From JAHBXE01 sp044222195 (GTDB lineage: Bacteria > Planctomycetota > Phycisphaerae > Phycisphaerales > UBA1924), in assembly GCA_044222195.1 (NCBI GenBank), contig JBGANS010000003.1:62001-126000 (forward strand): a stretch of 64,000 nt of DNA, in the 5' to 3' direction. Each line of letters begins with the position of its first letter. The stretch's first letter is position 1. The notes beneath the pieces are model-generated. The model was not told where the DNA came from, made no database searches, and was given only the letters and a program-made list of their open reading frames with translations. Both the position numbers and the translations under genes were made by a program. This document shows positions 1-6,999 of the stretch, in pieces.

Positions 1-1
1 C

Positions 2-181
2 TTTGACGGGTGGCCTTTTGAGAAGATCCGCGGCGGGACGATCGGGGAGCACTGCGGGGGAACGAACATCGGGGCGATCTGTGTGCCCGAGGGTGTGAGG
101 GCGAAGGACCTCAAGCACATTGTGGAGAAGGCGTGGGAGGTGGAGGGGGATCGGGAGATGAGGAAGTTGCTGGGGGCCTGA
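2..181 (+). CDS. C-terminal end of an unidentified protein (5' truncated by window)
   Basis: A reading frame is open from the window edge to a TGA at 179-181 and gives about 59 residues, beginning FDGWPFEKIRGGTIGEHCGG and ending REMRKLLGA. I do not recognise the family. The stretch GEHCGGTNIGAICVPEG could be a conserved motif, but I cannot assign it. The glycosyltransferase that follows on the same strand makes a cell-envelope glycan role possible, which is inference from context only. The stop is followed directly by two perfect palindromes that separate it from the next gene. Confidence 0.5.
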   Translation, partial: FDGWPFEKIRGGTIGEHCGGTNIGAICVPEGVRAKDLKHIVEKAWEVEGDREMRKLLGA

Positions 182-189
182 GGAATCGG

Positions 190-212
190 AGAGCCGGTTT
201 GTAACCGGCTCT
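190..212. repeat. Palindrome, GCCGGTT..AACCGGC family, copy 1
   Basis: AGAGCCGGTT-TGT-AACCGGCTCT is a perfect palindrome with 10-base arms and a 3-base loop, 9 bases after the preceding stop codon. The same core recurs at 266-288 and as a paired form at 8541-8598. It could form a hairpin in RNA, but no T-run follows, so it is not a classical terminator. Confidence 0.8.
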
Positions 213-265
213 GGTTCCGGACCGGGATGCGGCGTGGACGAAGATCGGAACACACAAAGGCAGGC

Positions 266-288
266 GGAGCCGGTTGCAAACCGGCTCC
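266..288. repeat. Palindrome, GCCGGTT..AACCGGC family, copy 2
   Basis: GGAGCCGGTT-GCA-AACCGGCTCC is a perfect palindrome with 10-base arms. It ends two bases before the ATG chosen for the glycosyltransferase, so it would cover the ribosome binding region. An upstream in-frame ATG at 234 would read through it. Confidence 0.8.
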
Positions 289-290
289 CC

Positions 291-1952
291 ATGTTGATTG
301 CGCTGCCGGATGGGATCAACGTCAGTGGTGTGGCGATGTGGGCGGTGCGGCTGGTGAGCGCGCTGGTGGAACGTGGGGGTGAGGCGGGGTTGGTGCTGCA
401 TCCGGAGCCGCGGGGGCAGGGACGGGTGGGACTGAAGATTGATTCGCGGGTGAAGATGTTCCGGTGCACGGAGCGGTTTGGGGAGGGAGCGGACCTGGGG
501 AAGGTGGCGGAGGTGTATCGGGGGGCGGTGCGGGAGATGGCGGGCGGGGGGACAGGCGGCGGGCCAGTAGTGGTGAGCCCGAACCTGCACGGGGATTGTT
601 ACGGGGCGGTGGCGAAGATCACACAGGAATGTGATGTTCGGGTACTGGGGTGGCAGCACAGCGACAACGAGTATGACGCGCGGGTGCTGGCGCACTATGA
701 GGAGATGGTGTCGCGGTTTGTGGGTGTGAGTGATGCGATTGAGGGGGTGCTGAAGGAAAGGATCGAGGTGGCCCGACGCTCCGCGGCGGGCGCGTGTCCT
801 GAGGTATCGGGGGATTCGGATAGGAGTGATAGCGCACGCCTCGGAGAGTCGTGCCACCAAGAGGAGTCGTGCCACCGGAGGGTGGTCAACATTCCGTACG
901 GGGTGGCGGTGCCTTCGGAGTGGCCGGCGCGGCGGCGGTCTTCGACGTTGAGGCTTCTCTATACGGGGCGGATGGAGCACATGCAGAAGCGGGTGCTGGC
1001 GCTGGTGTTCATGTCGGAGGAGCTGGATCGGCGGCGGGTGCCGCATTCGCTGACGCTGATTGGCGATGGGCCGGCCGCGGCGGAGGTGGATGAATGGATC
1101 GGGGCGCGGGCGAATGTGCGGCGGATCGCGCCCCTAGGACCGCTGTCGGTCGCGGCGATGCTGGAAGAGCATGATGCGCTGGTGCTGCCGTCGCGTTTTG
1201 AAGGGTTGAGTGTGTCGGTGCTGGAGGCGCTGGCGCACGGGTGCGTGCCGATTGTGGCGCGGACGCGATCCGGGGCGGCGCAGGCGGTGGGGGAGGCGGG
1301 CGTAGTGGTTGACGTGGGCGAGGATGCGGAAGAGGAAGAAGTCGGGGCGAGGATGGCCGCGGCGGTGGAGGGGTTCGCGAGGATGGATCGTCCGGCGATG
1401 TCGCGGAAAGCGTGGGAGAGGGCGCGGGAGTTGTTTTCGATTGAGATGCATGTGGAGAAGGTGGAGCGCGTGATGAGGGAGGTTGCGGGGGAGGCGGGGC
1501 GCGTGTGGCCGCCGGAGAGGGTGTGTGCGTTTACGGGGGGAGAAGCGAAGGGCGAGAGTCGAGAGGCGAAGGTGGGAGGCGCAGGGCCGTGGCCGGTGAA
1601 GCCGCAGTTGGTTGGATCGGGGTCGGTGCCGGCGGAGGGTTCGGAGAGAATGCGGGCGCTGCTGGAGTCGCTCGCCGGGCGATCGATTGTGATTCACGGG
1701 ACGGGTGAGCACACGCGGCAGCTCAAGGAAGTGATCGTGAACGCGCCGGTGAAGATCGTGGCGTTCGCGGATGACGATCGCGGGAAGCACGGGACGCGCT
1801 TGTGGGATTGGCCGGTGATTTCGCCGCGGGAAGCGGGGACGCGGGGCGCGACGGATGTGGTGATCAGTTCGTGGATGCACCAGGAGGCGGTGTGGGGGAG
1901 GCGAGGGGTGTATGAGGGGATGGGGGTGAGGGTGTGGAGGGTGTACGAGTGA
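291..1952 (+). CDS. Glycosyltransferase, GT4-like, with extra C-terminal Rossmann-like domain
   Basis: A 553-residue protein starting MLIALPDGINVSG. The N-terminal half resembles the acceptor domain of GT4/GT-B enzymes (VSPNLHGD, FVGVSDAI). The C-terminal half carries IPYGVAVP, LYTGRME, LIGDGP and the donor-site signature SRFEGLSVSVLEALAHG, which supports sugar transfer from an NDP-sugar, probably at the cytoplasmic face for envelope glycans. About 90 further residues (VIHGTGEHT to VWRVYE) resemble a small nucleotide-binding domain. Two repeats are inserted in frame: a REPIN at 767-861 between the two lobes, and a GCGAAGGGCGAGAG repeat near 1541-1572 in the linker before the last domain. The last 110 bases are partly duplicated twice downstream. 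ATG 291 is preferred because the upstream ATG at 234 would translate a palindromic repeat. Confidence 0.75.
   Translation: MLIALPDGINVSGVAMWAVRLVSALVERGGEAGLVLHPEPRGQGRVGLKIDSRVKMFRCTERFGEGADLGKVAEVYRGAVREMAGGGTGGGPVVVSPNLHGDCYGAVAKITQECDVRVLGWQHSDNEYDARVLAHYEEMVSRFVGVSDAIEGVLKERIEVARRSAAGACPEVSGDSDRSDSARLGESCHQEESCHRRVVNIPYGVAVPSEWPARRRSSTLRLLYTGRMEHMQKRVLALVFMSEELDRRRVPHSLTLIGDGPAAAEVDEWIGARANVRRIAPLGPLSVAAMLEEHDALVLPSRFEGLSVSVLEALAHGCVPIVARTRSGAAQAVGEAGVVVDVGEDAEEEEVGARMAAAVEGFARMDRPAMSRKAWERARELFSIEMHVEKVERVMREVAGEAGRVWPPERVCAFTGGEAKGESREAKVGGAGPWPVKPQLVGSGSVPAEGSERMRALLESLAGRSIVIHGTGEHTRQLKEVIVNAPVKIVAFADDDRGKHGTRLWDWPVISPREAGTRGATDVVISSWMHQEAVWGRRGVYEGMGVRVWRVYE
767..861. repeat. REPIN-like inverted pair inside the glycosyltransferase gene
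   Basis: The right arm, 832-861, is base-for-base the 30-bp terminus of the RAYT element in nadA (begins GCGCACGCCTCGGAGAGTCG). The left arm, 767-793 (GGTGGCCCGACGCTCCGCGG...), is a diverged inverted copy. The two arms flank about 38 bases, the layout of a REP doublet (REPIN). It is translated in frame, giving a Ser/Cys/Arg-rich insert between LKERI and VVNIPYGV of the host protein. A partial extra copy (GAGTCGTGCCACC) lies at 865-877. Confidence 0.75.
1541..1572. repeat. Short purine-rich repeat in interdomain linker
   Basis: The segment contains GAAGCGAAGGGCGAGAG followed by GAGAGGCGAAGG. A close relative occurs at 10113-10143 between rpsI and rplM. Here it is translated as a charged low-complexity linker (GEAKGESREAKVGG). 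Confidence 0.5.
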
Positions 1953-2295
1953 TGTGCACATCCGGGCCACACTTCATGGACCACCACACTCGCAACATTC
2001 CGGGTGTGTACGACTCGTTGCACTCGGGACATTCTCCGATTTCCGCAAGCCCGGTCAGGTCGTAGCCGCAGTTGGGGCACCTCAGGAAGTGCTGTTCGCG
2101 GATGGCTTGACGCCGACGCGCCCGATGGACCAACCATACGGATGCTGCAAACCTTGCGAGCCCAACGAGCATCAAGAGAATGCCCAGACCTGACAGTTCG
2201 CCTCGCGTAACGAGGCCGGACAGAAGGATGATCGCCCCCACAGCCATAATTACGAACGAAACCCACTTGGAGTAGATCCGCGGCGCGGAGGCCAT
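1864..2295 (-). CDS. Zinc-ribbon membrane protein with read-through C-terminus
   Basis: 143 residues from ATG 2295 (a GTG at 2340 is an alternative). Two hydrophobic segments lie near the N-terminus (WVSFVIMAVGAIILL and LGILLMLVGLARFAA). They are followed by a zinc ribbon, CPNCGYDLTGLAEIGECPEC, of the kind fused to many planctomycete membrane proteins. No enzymatic motif is visible. The last 30 or so residues (PSTPSPPSPHTPLASPTPPP) are simply the antisense of the glycosyltransferase 3' end, so the original C-terminus may have been lost. The gene lies opposite-strand between copies of that duplicated 3' end, which suggests insertion or rearrangement here. Function unknown. Confidence 0.6.
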   Translation of the reverse strand: MASAPRIYSKWVSFVIMAVGAIILLSGLVTRGELSGLGILLMLVGLARFAASVWLVHRARRRQAIREQHFLRCPNCGYDLTGLAEIGECPECNESYTPGMLRVWWSMKCGPDVHITRTPSTPSPPSPHTPLASPTPPPGASTN

Positions 2296-2364
2296 GCGAG
2301 GATTGTACCGAACGGCGAATCGACGCAAATCCGTCGGCACGACTTCAACACTCGACTGGTGGCG

Positions 2365-2457
2365 CTGGTCAGCTCGTGGACTCCCCCGGAGGCCGTGTGG
2401 GAGAGGCGGGGTGTGTATGAGGGGATGGGGGTGAGGGTGTGGAGGGTGTATTTGTGA
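2365..2457 (+). pseudogene. Relic copy 2 of the glycosyltransferase 3' end
   Basis: The region translates as LVSSWTPPEAVWERRGVYEG... and ends VWRVYL then TGA. It matches the C-terminus of the gene at 291-1952 (VISSWMHQEAVWGRRGVYEG...VWRVYE) with several substitutions. No upstream coding part is attached, so it is a gene remnant. Confidence 0.7.
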
Positions 2458-2480
2458 TCGTGTACGGGAGGCGGGGGGTC

Positions 2481-2587
2481 GGGGCGCGACGGATGTGGTG
2501 ATCAGTTCGTGGATGCACCAGGAGGCGGTGTGGGGGAGGCGGGGTGTGTATGAGGGGATGGGGGTGAGGGTGTGGCGGGTGTATTAG
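2481..2587 (+). pseudogene. Relic copy 3 of the glycosyltransferase 3' end
   Basis: This segment is nearly identical to 1843-1952 at the DNA level, starting GGGGCGCGACGGATGTGGTG and ending VWRVY-stop one codon earlier than the parent. Only the 3' end of the gene is present. Together with relic copy 2 it shows that this end has been duplicated twice or that paralogous genes were deleted down to their tails. Confidence 0.75.
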
Positions 2588-2611
2588 CCGCTTCGCGGGT
2601 TGCTGTTCCAT

Positions 2612-2700
2612 CGGAACCGCGACCGTGAGGGAGCGGAACCGTGGACATTGGTGACGCGTTCGGCCGCGGTGGTTTCCGCTCCCTGACGGTCGCGGTTCCG
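2612..2700. repeat. REPIN-like inverted pair, CGGAACCGCGACCGT family, copy 1
   Basis: The left arm 2612-2636 begins CGGAACCGCGACCGTGAGGG. The right arm 2676-2700 (CCGCTCCCTGACGGTCGCGG...) is its reverse complement with one mismatch. About 39 bases separate the arms. A second copy with a diverged right arm lies at 29177-29307. It is placed between relic copy 3 and the convergent GT2 gene. Confidence 0.8.
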
Positions 2701-2724
2701 ACGGAATGGAAGTTCGGGGTGTGC

Positions 2725-3723
2725 CTACCGCTGCGACTGTCCCGCCGCGGCGACGAGGCCTTTGCGCCAGTGGTAGCGCTTCAGCGGCAGGTGGTGCTCG
2801 TAGAGGTAGTTGAGGAATGTCGCGGCGTCGGGGCCGTTGATGGATTCGGCGGGGAGCGTGGCGAGGTTGGTGAAGGACTTTTCGAGGCGCTGGGCGGTGC
2901 CGGCTTCGCGTTCGAGGACGGCGCGGCTGTACTCGATCTCGTCGGCGCTGGTAACCTCGCGGTGGAACATGGAGCGGGCGCAATCGGGAGCCGTGCGTGC
3001 AAAGCCCCAGGCGGAGAAGCCGAGCTGGTATTCGCGCTTGAGATAGTCGGCGGGTGTGAGGCGGTGGTCGTGGGTGGCGATGGCGTCCGGGCGGAAGAGG
3101 ACGGGCGTCTGGAAGCGCTGCGCGAGGCGGAAGGCGAGTTCATCATCTTCGTAGCCGTAGGTGCTGGGGAAGACGGTGAAGCCGTTGACTTCTCTCACGA
3201 GCGCGGCGGGGGCGGAGAGGTTCAGGAGCCAGGCGTGGCGGAAGCCCCAGTCCTTGTCGGCCGCCTGGTTCTTCATCATGTTGTAGAAGAAGACCATGGA
3301 GGTTTCGCGGATGAGGCGGTCGAAGAGGGTGTCATCGGCGCGCGACTTCCACGGTGAATCACCGACGATGAGGGCGGGGCGGCCCTTGTGTTCCTGCTCG
3401 CGCTGGTGGCGGAGGTGGGCTTCGAGGAACGCGCGGTCGGGAATCATGTCGTCGTTGAGGAAGATGAGCGTGCGGCCGCGGGCGTGCTTGAGGAGTTGAT
3501 TACGGATGGAGGCCTGGCCCTGCTTGGGGAGGGGGAAGACGTTGAGTTGGTCTTGGGCACGGGTCCAGGCGCGGCGGGCGGCGGGCTCGGTCCCTGAATC
3601 GGGGCCGTCGATGCCGACGAGGACTTCGTAGCTGTCGGTAAGCGATTGCTGCGAGAGTGCGGCGAGGCACGCCGCGAGCTTGGCGGGGCGGTTGAAAGTG
3701 GGGATGAGAATGGAGAGGTGCAT
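2725..3723 (-). CDS. Glycosyltransferase family 2 (GT-A fold)
   Basis: 332 residues from ATG 3723 (MHLSILIPTFNRPAKLAACL). The opening beta strand and PTFNRP motif, the VGIDGP strand, and FLNDDMIPD as the metal-binding DxD-like motif are all typical of GT2 enzymes, which add a sugar from an NDP-sugar to a glycan or lipid acceptor. YGYEDDELAFRL matches the E-D-x-E acceptor-side motif often seen in family members that work on polysaccharides or modify peptides. Longer in-frame starts to 3840 would translate the repeat at 3729-3824, so ATG 3723 is preferred. It converges on the GT4 gene and its relics. A role in surface polysaccharide or protein glycosylation is inferred; the acceptor is unknown. 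Confidence 0.8.
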   Translation of the reverse strand: MHLSILIPTFNRPAKLAACLAALSQQSLTDSYEVLVGIDGPDSGTEPAARRAWTRAQDQLNVFPLPKQGQASIRNQLLKHARGRTLIFLNDDMIPDRAFLEAHLRHQREQEHKGRPALIVGDSPWKSRADDTLFDRLIRETSMVFFYNMMKNQAADKDWGFRHAWLLNLSAPAALVREVNGFTVFPSTYGYEDDELAFRLAQRFQTPVLFRPDAIATHDHRLTPADYLKREYQLGFSAWGFARTAPDCARSMFHREVTSADEIEYSRAVLEREAGTAQRLEKSFTNLATLPAESINGPDAATFLNYLYEHHLPLKRYHWRKGLVAAAGQSQR

Positions 3724-3728
3724 GACGG

Positions 3729-3824
3729 GTGGCACGGGCTTCCGGCTTTGCGGACGCCCGTGGTCCGCGGCGATGATTGCGCGTTTTTGCACGGGCGTCC
3801 GCCTGCGGCGGAAGCCCGTGGCAC
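3729..3824. repeat. REPIN-like inverted pair, GTGGCACGGGCTTCCG family
   Basis: The left arm 3729-3763 (GTGGCACGGGCTTCCGGCTT...) and right arm 3790-3824 (CACGGGCGTCCGCCTGCGGC...) are inverted relatives of about 35 bases separated by 26 bases. The doublet fills most of the intergenic space between two divergent genes (GT2 and PilZ), where promoters should lie. Confidence 0.75.
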
Positions 3825-3898
3825 AGTTGTTATCGGCCATCGGCGGCGGTGGGCCGAAACCAATTCAGGCTTGCGGGCGCACTTCCGATATGGGCCGC

Positions 3899-4195
3899 AT
3901 GGCGACACAACAAGAGAGGCGGAGATTTCCCCGGCGGAGCATTGACCGGGCGTGCAAGGTCTTTCGTATTGCGACCAAGCAATACGCCGCGGCACGGACG
4001 TGCGATGTATCCGAGGGCGGGGCGCTCCTGGCGGTGGAGGGTGAGTTCGCGATCGGGGAGCGTGTGGACCTGGTGATCGCGTGGGATTGGGAGACGGTTC
4101 TGCCGGCGACGGCGTTGATGCCCGCGCGGGTGGTGCGGGCGGACAACGGCCGGATCGCGGTGGCGTTTGAGGAGTCGGCGGTGATGGCGGCATGA
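3899..4195 (+). CDS. PilZ domain protein
   Basis: 98 residues from ATG 3899 (ATG 3890 is also possible). The two c-di-GMP binding signatures are present: RRRFPRR near residue 9 (RxxxR) and DVSEGGALL near residue 38 (D/N-x-S-x-x-G). It is a stand-alone PilZ domain of about the usual length, so it probably acts as a cytoplasmic c-di-GMP receptor. Its partner is unknown; the neighbouring glycosyltransferases make control of polysaccharide production plausible. It has no membrane segment. Confidence 0.8.
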   Translation: MATQQERRRFPRRSIDRACKVFRIATKQYAAARTCDVSEGGALLAVEGEFAIGERVDLVIAWDWETVLPATALMPARVVRADNGRIAVAFEESAVMAA

Positions 4196-4201
4196 GGGAG
4201 C

Positions 4202-4278
4202 AGTCCTAGGTCCCAAGTTCTCAGAAAGAGGCCCGAGCCTGCGGGGGATTGAAGACTGAGGACAGAGGACTCAGGACT
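4202..4278. repeat. REPIN-like inverted pair, AGTCCTGAGTCCTC family
   Basis: The left arm 4202-4224 (AGTCCTAGGTCCCAAGTTCT...) and right arm 4256-4278 (CTGAGGACAGAGGACTCAGG...) are imperfect inverted copies. They occupy the 96-base spacer between the PilZ gene and nadA. Confidence 0.6.
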
Positions 4279-4291
4279 TCTACGATTCGGC

Positions 4292-6175
4292 ATGCTGTGG
4301 CAGCCGTCGCTTCCGGAGAGGTACACCAAGGCGAAGCCCGAGGATCTGGCTCGGGATATCGCGGCGCGCCGCAAGGAGCTGGGCAAGTCGCTGGTGATTC
4401 TCGGCCACCACTATCAGGTGGACGAGATCATCCAGCACGCGGACTTCATCGGGGACTCGCTCAAGCTCTCGCAGACCGCGGCGAAGATCGCGGCCGAGCA
4501 GCCCGTGAAGTGGGTCGTGTTCTGCGGCGTGCACTTCATGGCCGAGACGGCGGACATGCTCACGCCCGAGCAGGTCGAGGTGATTCTGCCTGACCTGTCG
4601 GCCGGGTGTTCGATGGCGGATATGGCCGCGTACGAGGACACGGTCGAGGCGTGGGACCGGATTCGTGCGAGCCTGGCGAAGTCGGGGTGGAAGGGGCGGG
4701 TGATCCCGATCACGTATGTGAACTCCACAGCGGCGATCAAGGCGTTTGTGGGGGCGCATGGAGGGGCGTGCTGCACATCATCGAATGCGAAGAGGGTTTT
4801 TGAGTGGGCGATGAGTGGAGGAGATCTTGGTGGCACGACTCTCCGAGGCGTGCGCAGCTCCGTTCCGGAAGCGCCGACCGGCCTGCAGCCCGTTCCCGAT
4901 TTCTTTGACCGGAACGTGCACCCGCTGCGACCAACAGGCTTCGTCGGCAAGGACCCGTATCCGCCAGGGCACCCATCTCCGGCGTCGCTCGTTAAGTCGC
5001 GCCGGAGTCTGCCCCATCTCGAGATCGCCGGCGCGACGTACTTTATCACGTGGCGCCTGAGTGATGATCGTGACCGTGACTTGTCACCAGAGGAAATGAA
5101 CGTCGTCCTCGACGCGATGACGCACTTTGACGACCAGAAGTGCAGGGTCTATGCCGCGAACGTGATGACGACGCATGCCCACTGGATTGTGAGGCCGTTT
5201 GAAGGCCAATCCATGCAGGAGCTCACGGCGAGCGTCAAACGATTCAGCTCGACGCAGGTGAACAAGCTTCGCGGGGACAAAGGGCACTTGTGGCTTCCGG
5301 AGAGTTTCGATCACATCGTGCGGGACGTCGACTCGTTTGACTGGTTCGTGCGCTACGCGGTGAACAATCCTGTCGAAGCGAGAGTTGTGTCGAAGCCGTC
5401 CATGTACAAGTGGACTCGTGTGCATTCGGATGCTGGGTGGGAGCAAGCGCTGGCCAGGGTTCGCGGAGGAGATCAGAGCGCGCACGCCTCGGAGAGTCGT
5501 GCCACCAAGGAGCATGACGACATCAAGATCATCTTCCTGCCCGATCAGCACTTGGGGCGGAACACGGCCGCGGCGTATGGGGTGGATGTGGCGACGCAGA
5601 CGGGCGTATACGACCCGAAGAAGACGGCCAAGGGCGAGGCGCTGGGCGGGATGACGCCGGAGCAGCTCGCCGGGGCGAAGGTGATTCTGTGGGCGGGGCA
5701 TTGCTCGGTGCACAAGCTTTTCCGGCCGGAGCATTGCGATGCGGTGCGGACGATGTCACGGGATATCAAGATCCTGGTGCATCCCGAGTGCTGCAAGGAA
5801 GTGGTGGACAAGGCGGACCTGAACGGTTCGACGGAGTTCATCATCAAGACGTTGCGGGCCGCGGAGAAGGGCTCGCGATGGGCGGTGGGGACGGAGGTGC
5901 ACCTGGTGAAGCGGCTGGCGCGTGAATGCGCGGCCCGCGGCGTCGAAGTGCAGATTCTGAGCGATTGCCAGTGCCTGTGCACGACGATGTTCCGGATCGA
6001 TCAGCCGCACCTGCTGTGGGTGCTGGACAATCTCGCGGGGGCCCTCAGCAAGGATGGGAAGCCCAAGGTGGTCAACGCGATACGGGTGCATCCTGAAGTC
6101 CGGAAGGATGCGGTGCTGGCGCTGGAGCGGATGCTGGGGCTGTCGGGGGTGGCGAGCTTGGCGCAGGCGGATTAG
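4292..6175 (+). CDS. nadA: Quinolinate synthase NadA interrupted in frame by a RAYT domain
   Basis: NadA condenses iminoaspartate with dihydroxyacetone phosphate to quinolinate for NAD synthesis, using a [4Fe-4S] cluster. The frame is 627 residues, against about 350-400 for the family. Residues 1-178 and 407-627 are NadA: LGHHYQVDEI, DLSAGCSMADM, GGACCTSSNA, FLPDQHLGRNT, WAGHCSVH, HPECCKEVVD, TEVHLVKRLA and SDCQCLCTTMF. The three cluster cysteine contexts (GCSM, HPEC, CQCLC) are intact. Residues 179-406 (4826-5509) are a complete inserted element with a Y1 transposase domain. Removing it leaves 399 residues with no frame change. Whether the fused protein is active, cleaved or dead cannot be told from sequence. 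A zinc-ribbon membrane protein starts immediately after the stop. Confidence 0.9.
   Translation: MLWQPSLPERYTKAKPEDLARDIAARRKELGKSLVILGHHYQVDEIIQHADFIGDSLKLSQTAAKIAAEQPVKWVVFCGVHFMAETADMLTPEQVEVILPDLSAGCSMADMAAYEDTVEAWDRIRASLAKSGWKGRVIPITYVNSTAAIKAFVGAHGGACCTSSNAKRVFEWAMSGGDLGGTTLRGVRSSVPEAPTGLQPVPDFFDRNVHPLRPTGFVGKDPYPPGHPSPASLVKSRRSLPHLEIAGATYFITWRLSDDRDRDLSPEEMNVVLDAMTHFDDQKCRVYAANVMTTHAHWIVRPFEGQSMQELTASVKRFSSTQVNKLRGDKGHLWLPESFDHIVRDVDSFDWFVRYAVNNPVEARVVSKPSMYKWTRVHSDAGWEQALARVRGGDQSAHASESRATKEHDDIKIIFLPDQHLGRNTAAAYGVDVATQTGVYDPKKTAKGEALGGMTPEQLAGAKVILWAGHCSVHKLFRPEHCDAVRTMSRDIKILVHPECCKEVVDKADLNGSTEFIIKTLRAAEKGSRWAVGTEVHLVKRLARECAARGVEVQILSDCQCLCTTMFRIDQPHLLWVLDNLAGALSKDGKPKVVNAIRVHPEVRKDAVLALERMLGLSGVASLAQAD
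4826..5509 (+). mobile_element. RAYT-carrying element (IS200/IS605-like Y1 transposase) with 30-bp inverted repeats, inside nadA
   Basis: The element is bounded by perfect 30-bp inverted repeats: 4826-4855 (starts CTTGGTGGCACGACTCTCCG) and 5480-5509 (starts GCGCACGCCTCGGAGAGTCG). It is exactly 684 bp, or 228 codons, so both nadA halves stay in frame. The encoded part carries the REP-associated tyrosine transposase pattern: ATYFITWRLSD strand, MTTHAHWIVRP holding the HUH-type His-x-His pair, FDHIVRDVDSFDWFVRY, and YAVNNPVEARV with the candidate catalytic tyrosine. No in-frame ATG precedes the domain within the element, so it may be translated only as part of NadA or from a GTG/TTG. GGAGGAGATC occurs just outside the left repeat and again shortly before the right repeat. 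Confidence 0.85.
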
Positions 6176-6838
6176 ATGAGGCGTGAGAGCGAGACAGGCC
6201 GTGTCTCTCTGGCCGCGTTCCAATCGCTGCTCTGGCCCGGCAAGCTCGCGCGTCACGCTCTCCGCGTGAGCGCGCCGAGCGCCATCGCGGGGTGTGTGCT
6301 GGGCCTGGGAATCGTCATCGGCGCGCCGATCGCGGCGAGGGTGGTGGTGTATCTCTCGCGCGATGCGTCCGGGCCGCGAATCACGTGGGGGGATGCGGCG
6401 GGGAATGTGCTGCCCATGCTGTTCTTCGGGCTGGTGCTTGTCGGGGTGCCGGTGGGCGTTCCGCTGGGAGTGATTTTGGGGATTGCGGACCGGATGGGGC
6501 CGCGGTATTGGTCGCCGGCGAAGCGGGCGCGGTGGAGGCTGGCGCTGCTGGCGCCGCTCACGGCGGCTGTGCCGAGCGTTCTGCTCGCGATGGCCGCGGC
6601 GGTGGCGGGGGCGTGCCAGGGTGGAAGGGTGATCGGGCCGGCGTGGATGGGGTCGGACGCGGCGTGGTGGGTGGCGGTGGTGGGGTTGCCCGGTCTGTAC
6701 GCGGGCGTGTTTGCGTTGGGGCTGGTTCGGGCGTTGCGGGACATCCGCATGTTGACCGGCACCGAATCCTGTGGGAAGTGCGGGTATTCGCGGCGGGGGC
6801 TGGCGGCAGGGGTGGTGTGCCCGGAATGCGGTGGATAG
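6176..6838 (+). CDS. Membrane protein with C-terminal zinc ribbon
   Basis: 220 residues. The ATG follows the nadA stop with no gap, so the two are probably translationally coupled. Four or five hydrophobic segments are visible (for example CVLGLGIVIGAPIAARVVVYL, NVLPMLFFGLVLVGVPVGVP, LALLAPLTAAVPSVLLAMAA and WWVAVVGLPGLYAGVFALGL). The protein ends in CGKCGYSRRGLAAGVVCPEC, the same zinc-ribbon type as three other membrane proteins in this window. No catalytic motif is seen. The function is unknown, and its link to NAD synthesis is positional only. Confidence 0.7.
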   Translation: MRRESETGRVSLAAFQSLLWPGKLARHALRVSAPSAIAGCVLGLGIVIGAPIAARVVVYLSRDASGPRITWGDAAGNVLPMLFFGLVLVGVPVGVPLGVILGIADRMGPRYWSPAKRARWRLALLAPLTAAVPSVLLAMAAAVAGACQGGRVIGPAWMGSDAAWWVAVVGLPGLYAGVFALGLVRALRDIRMLTGTESCGKCGYSRRGLAAGVVCPECGG

Positions 6839-6999
6839 CCGCGTTTGGTTCGCACAAGTGGGGTCATGGCCGAATCCCGCTGGACAAACAGGTAACAAAA
6901 GCGACACTACGTCGTATAGCGAAAGCCGATTGTCATCCGGCGGGGGCTGAACGGCGAATGTAAGGCGGCGGCGGGTCAACGCCCGATGCCGAGATTCGT

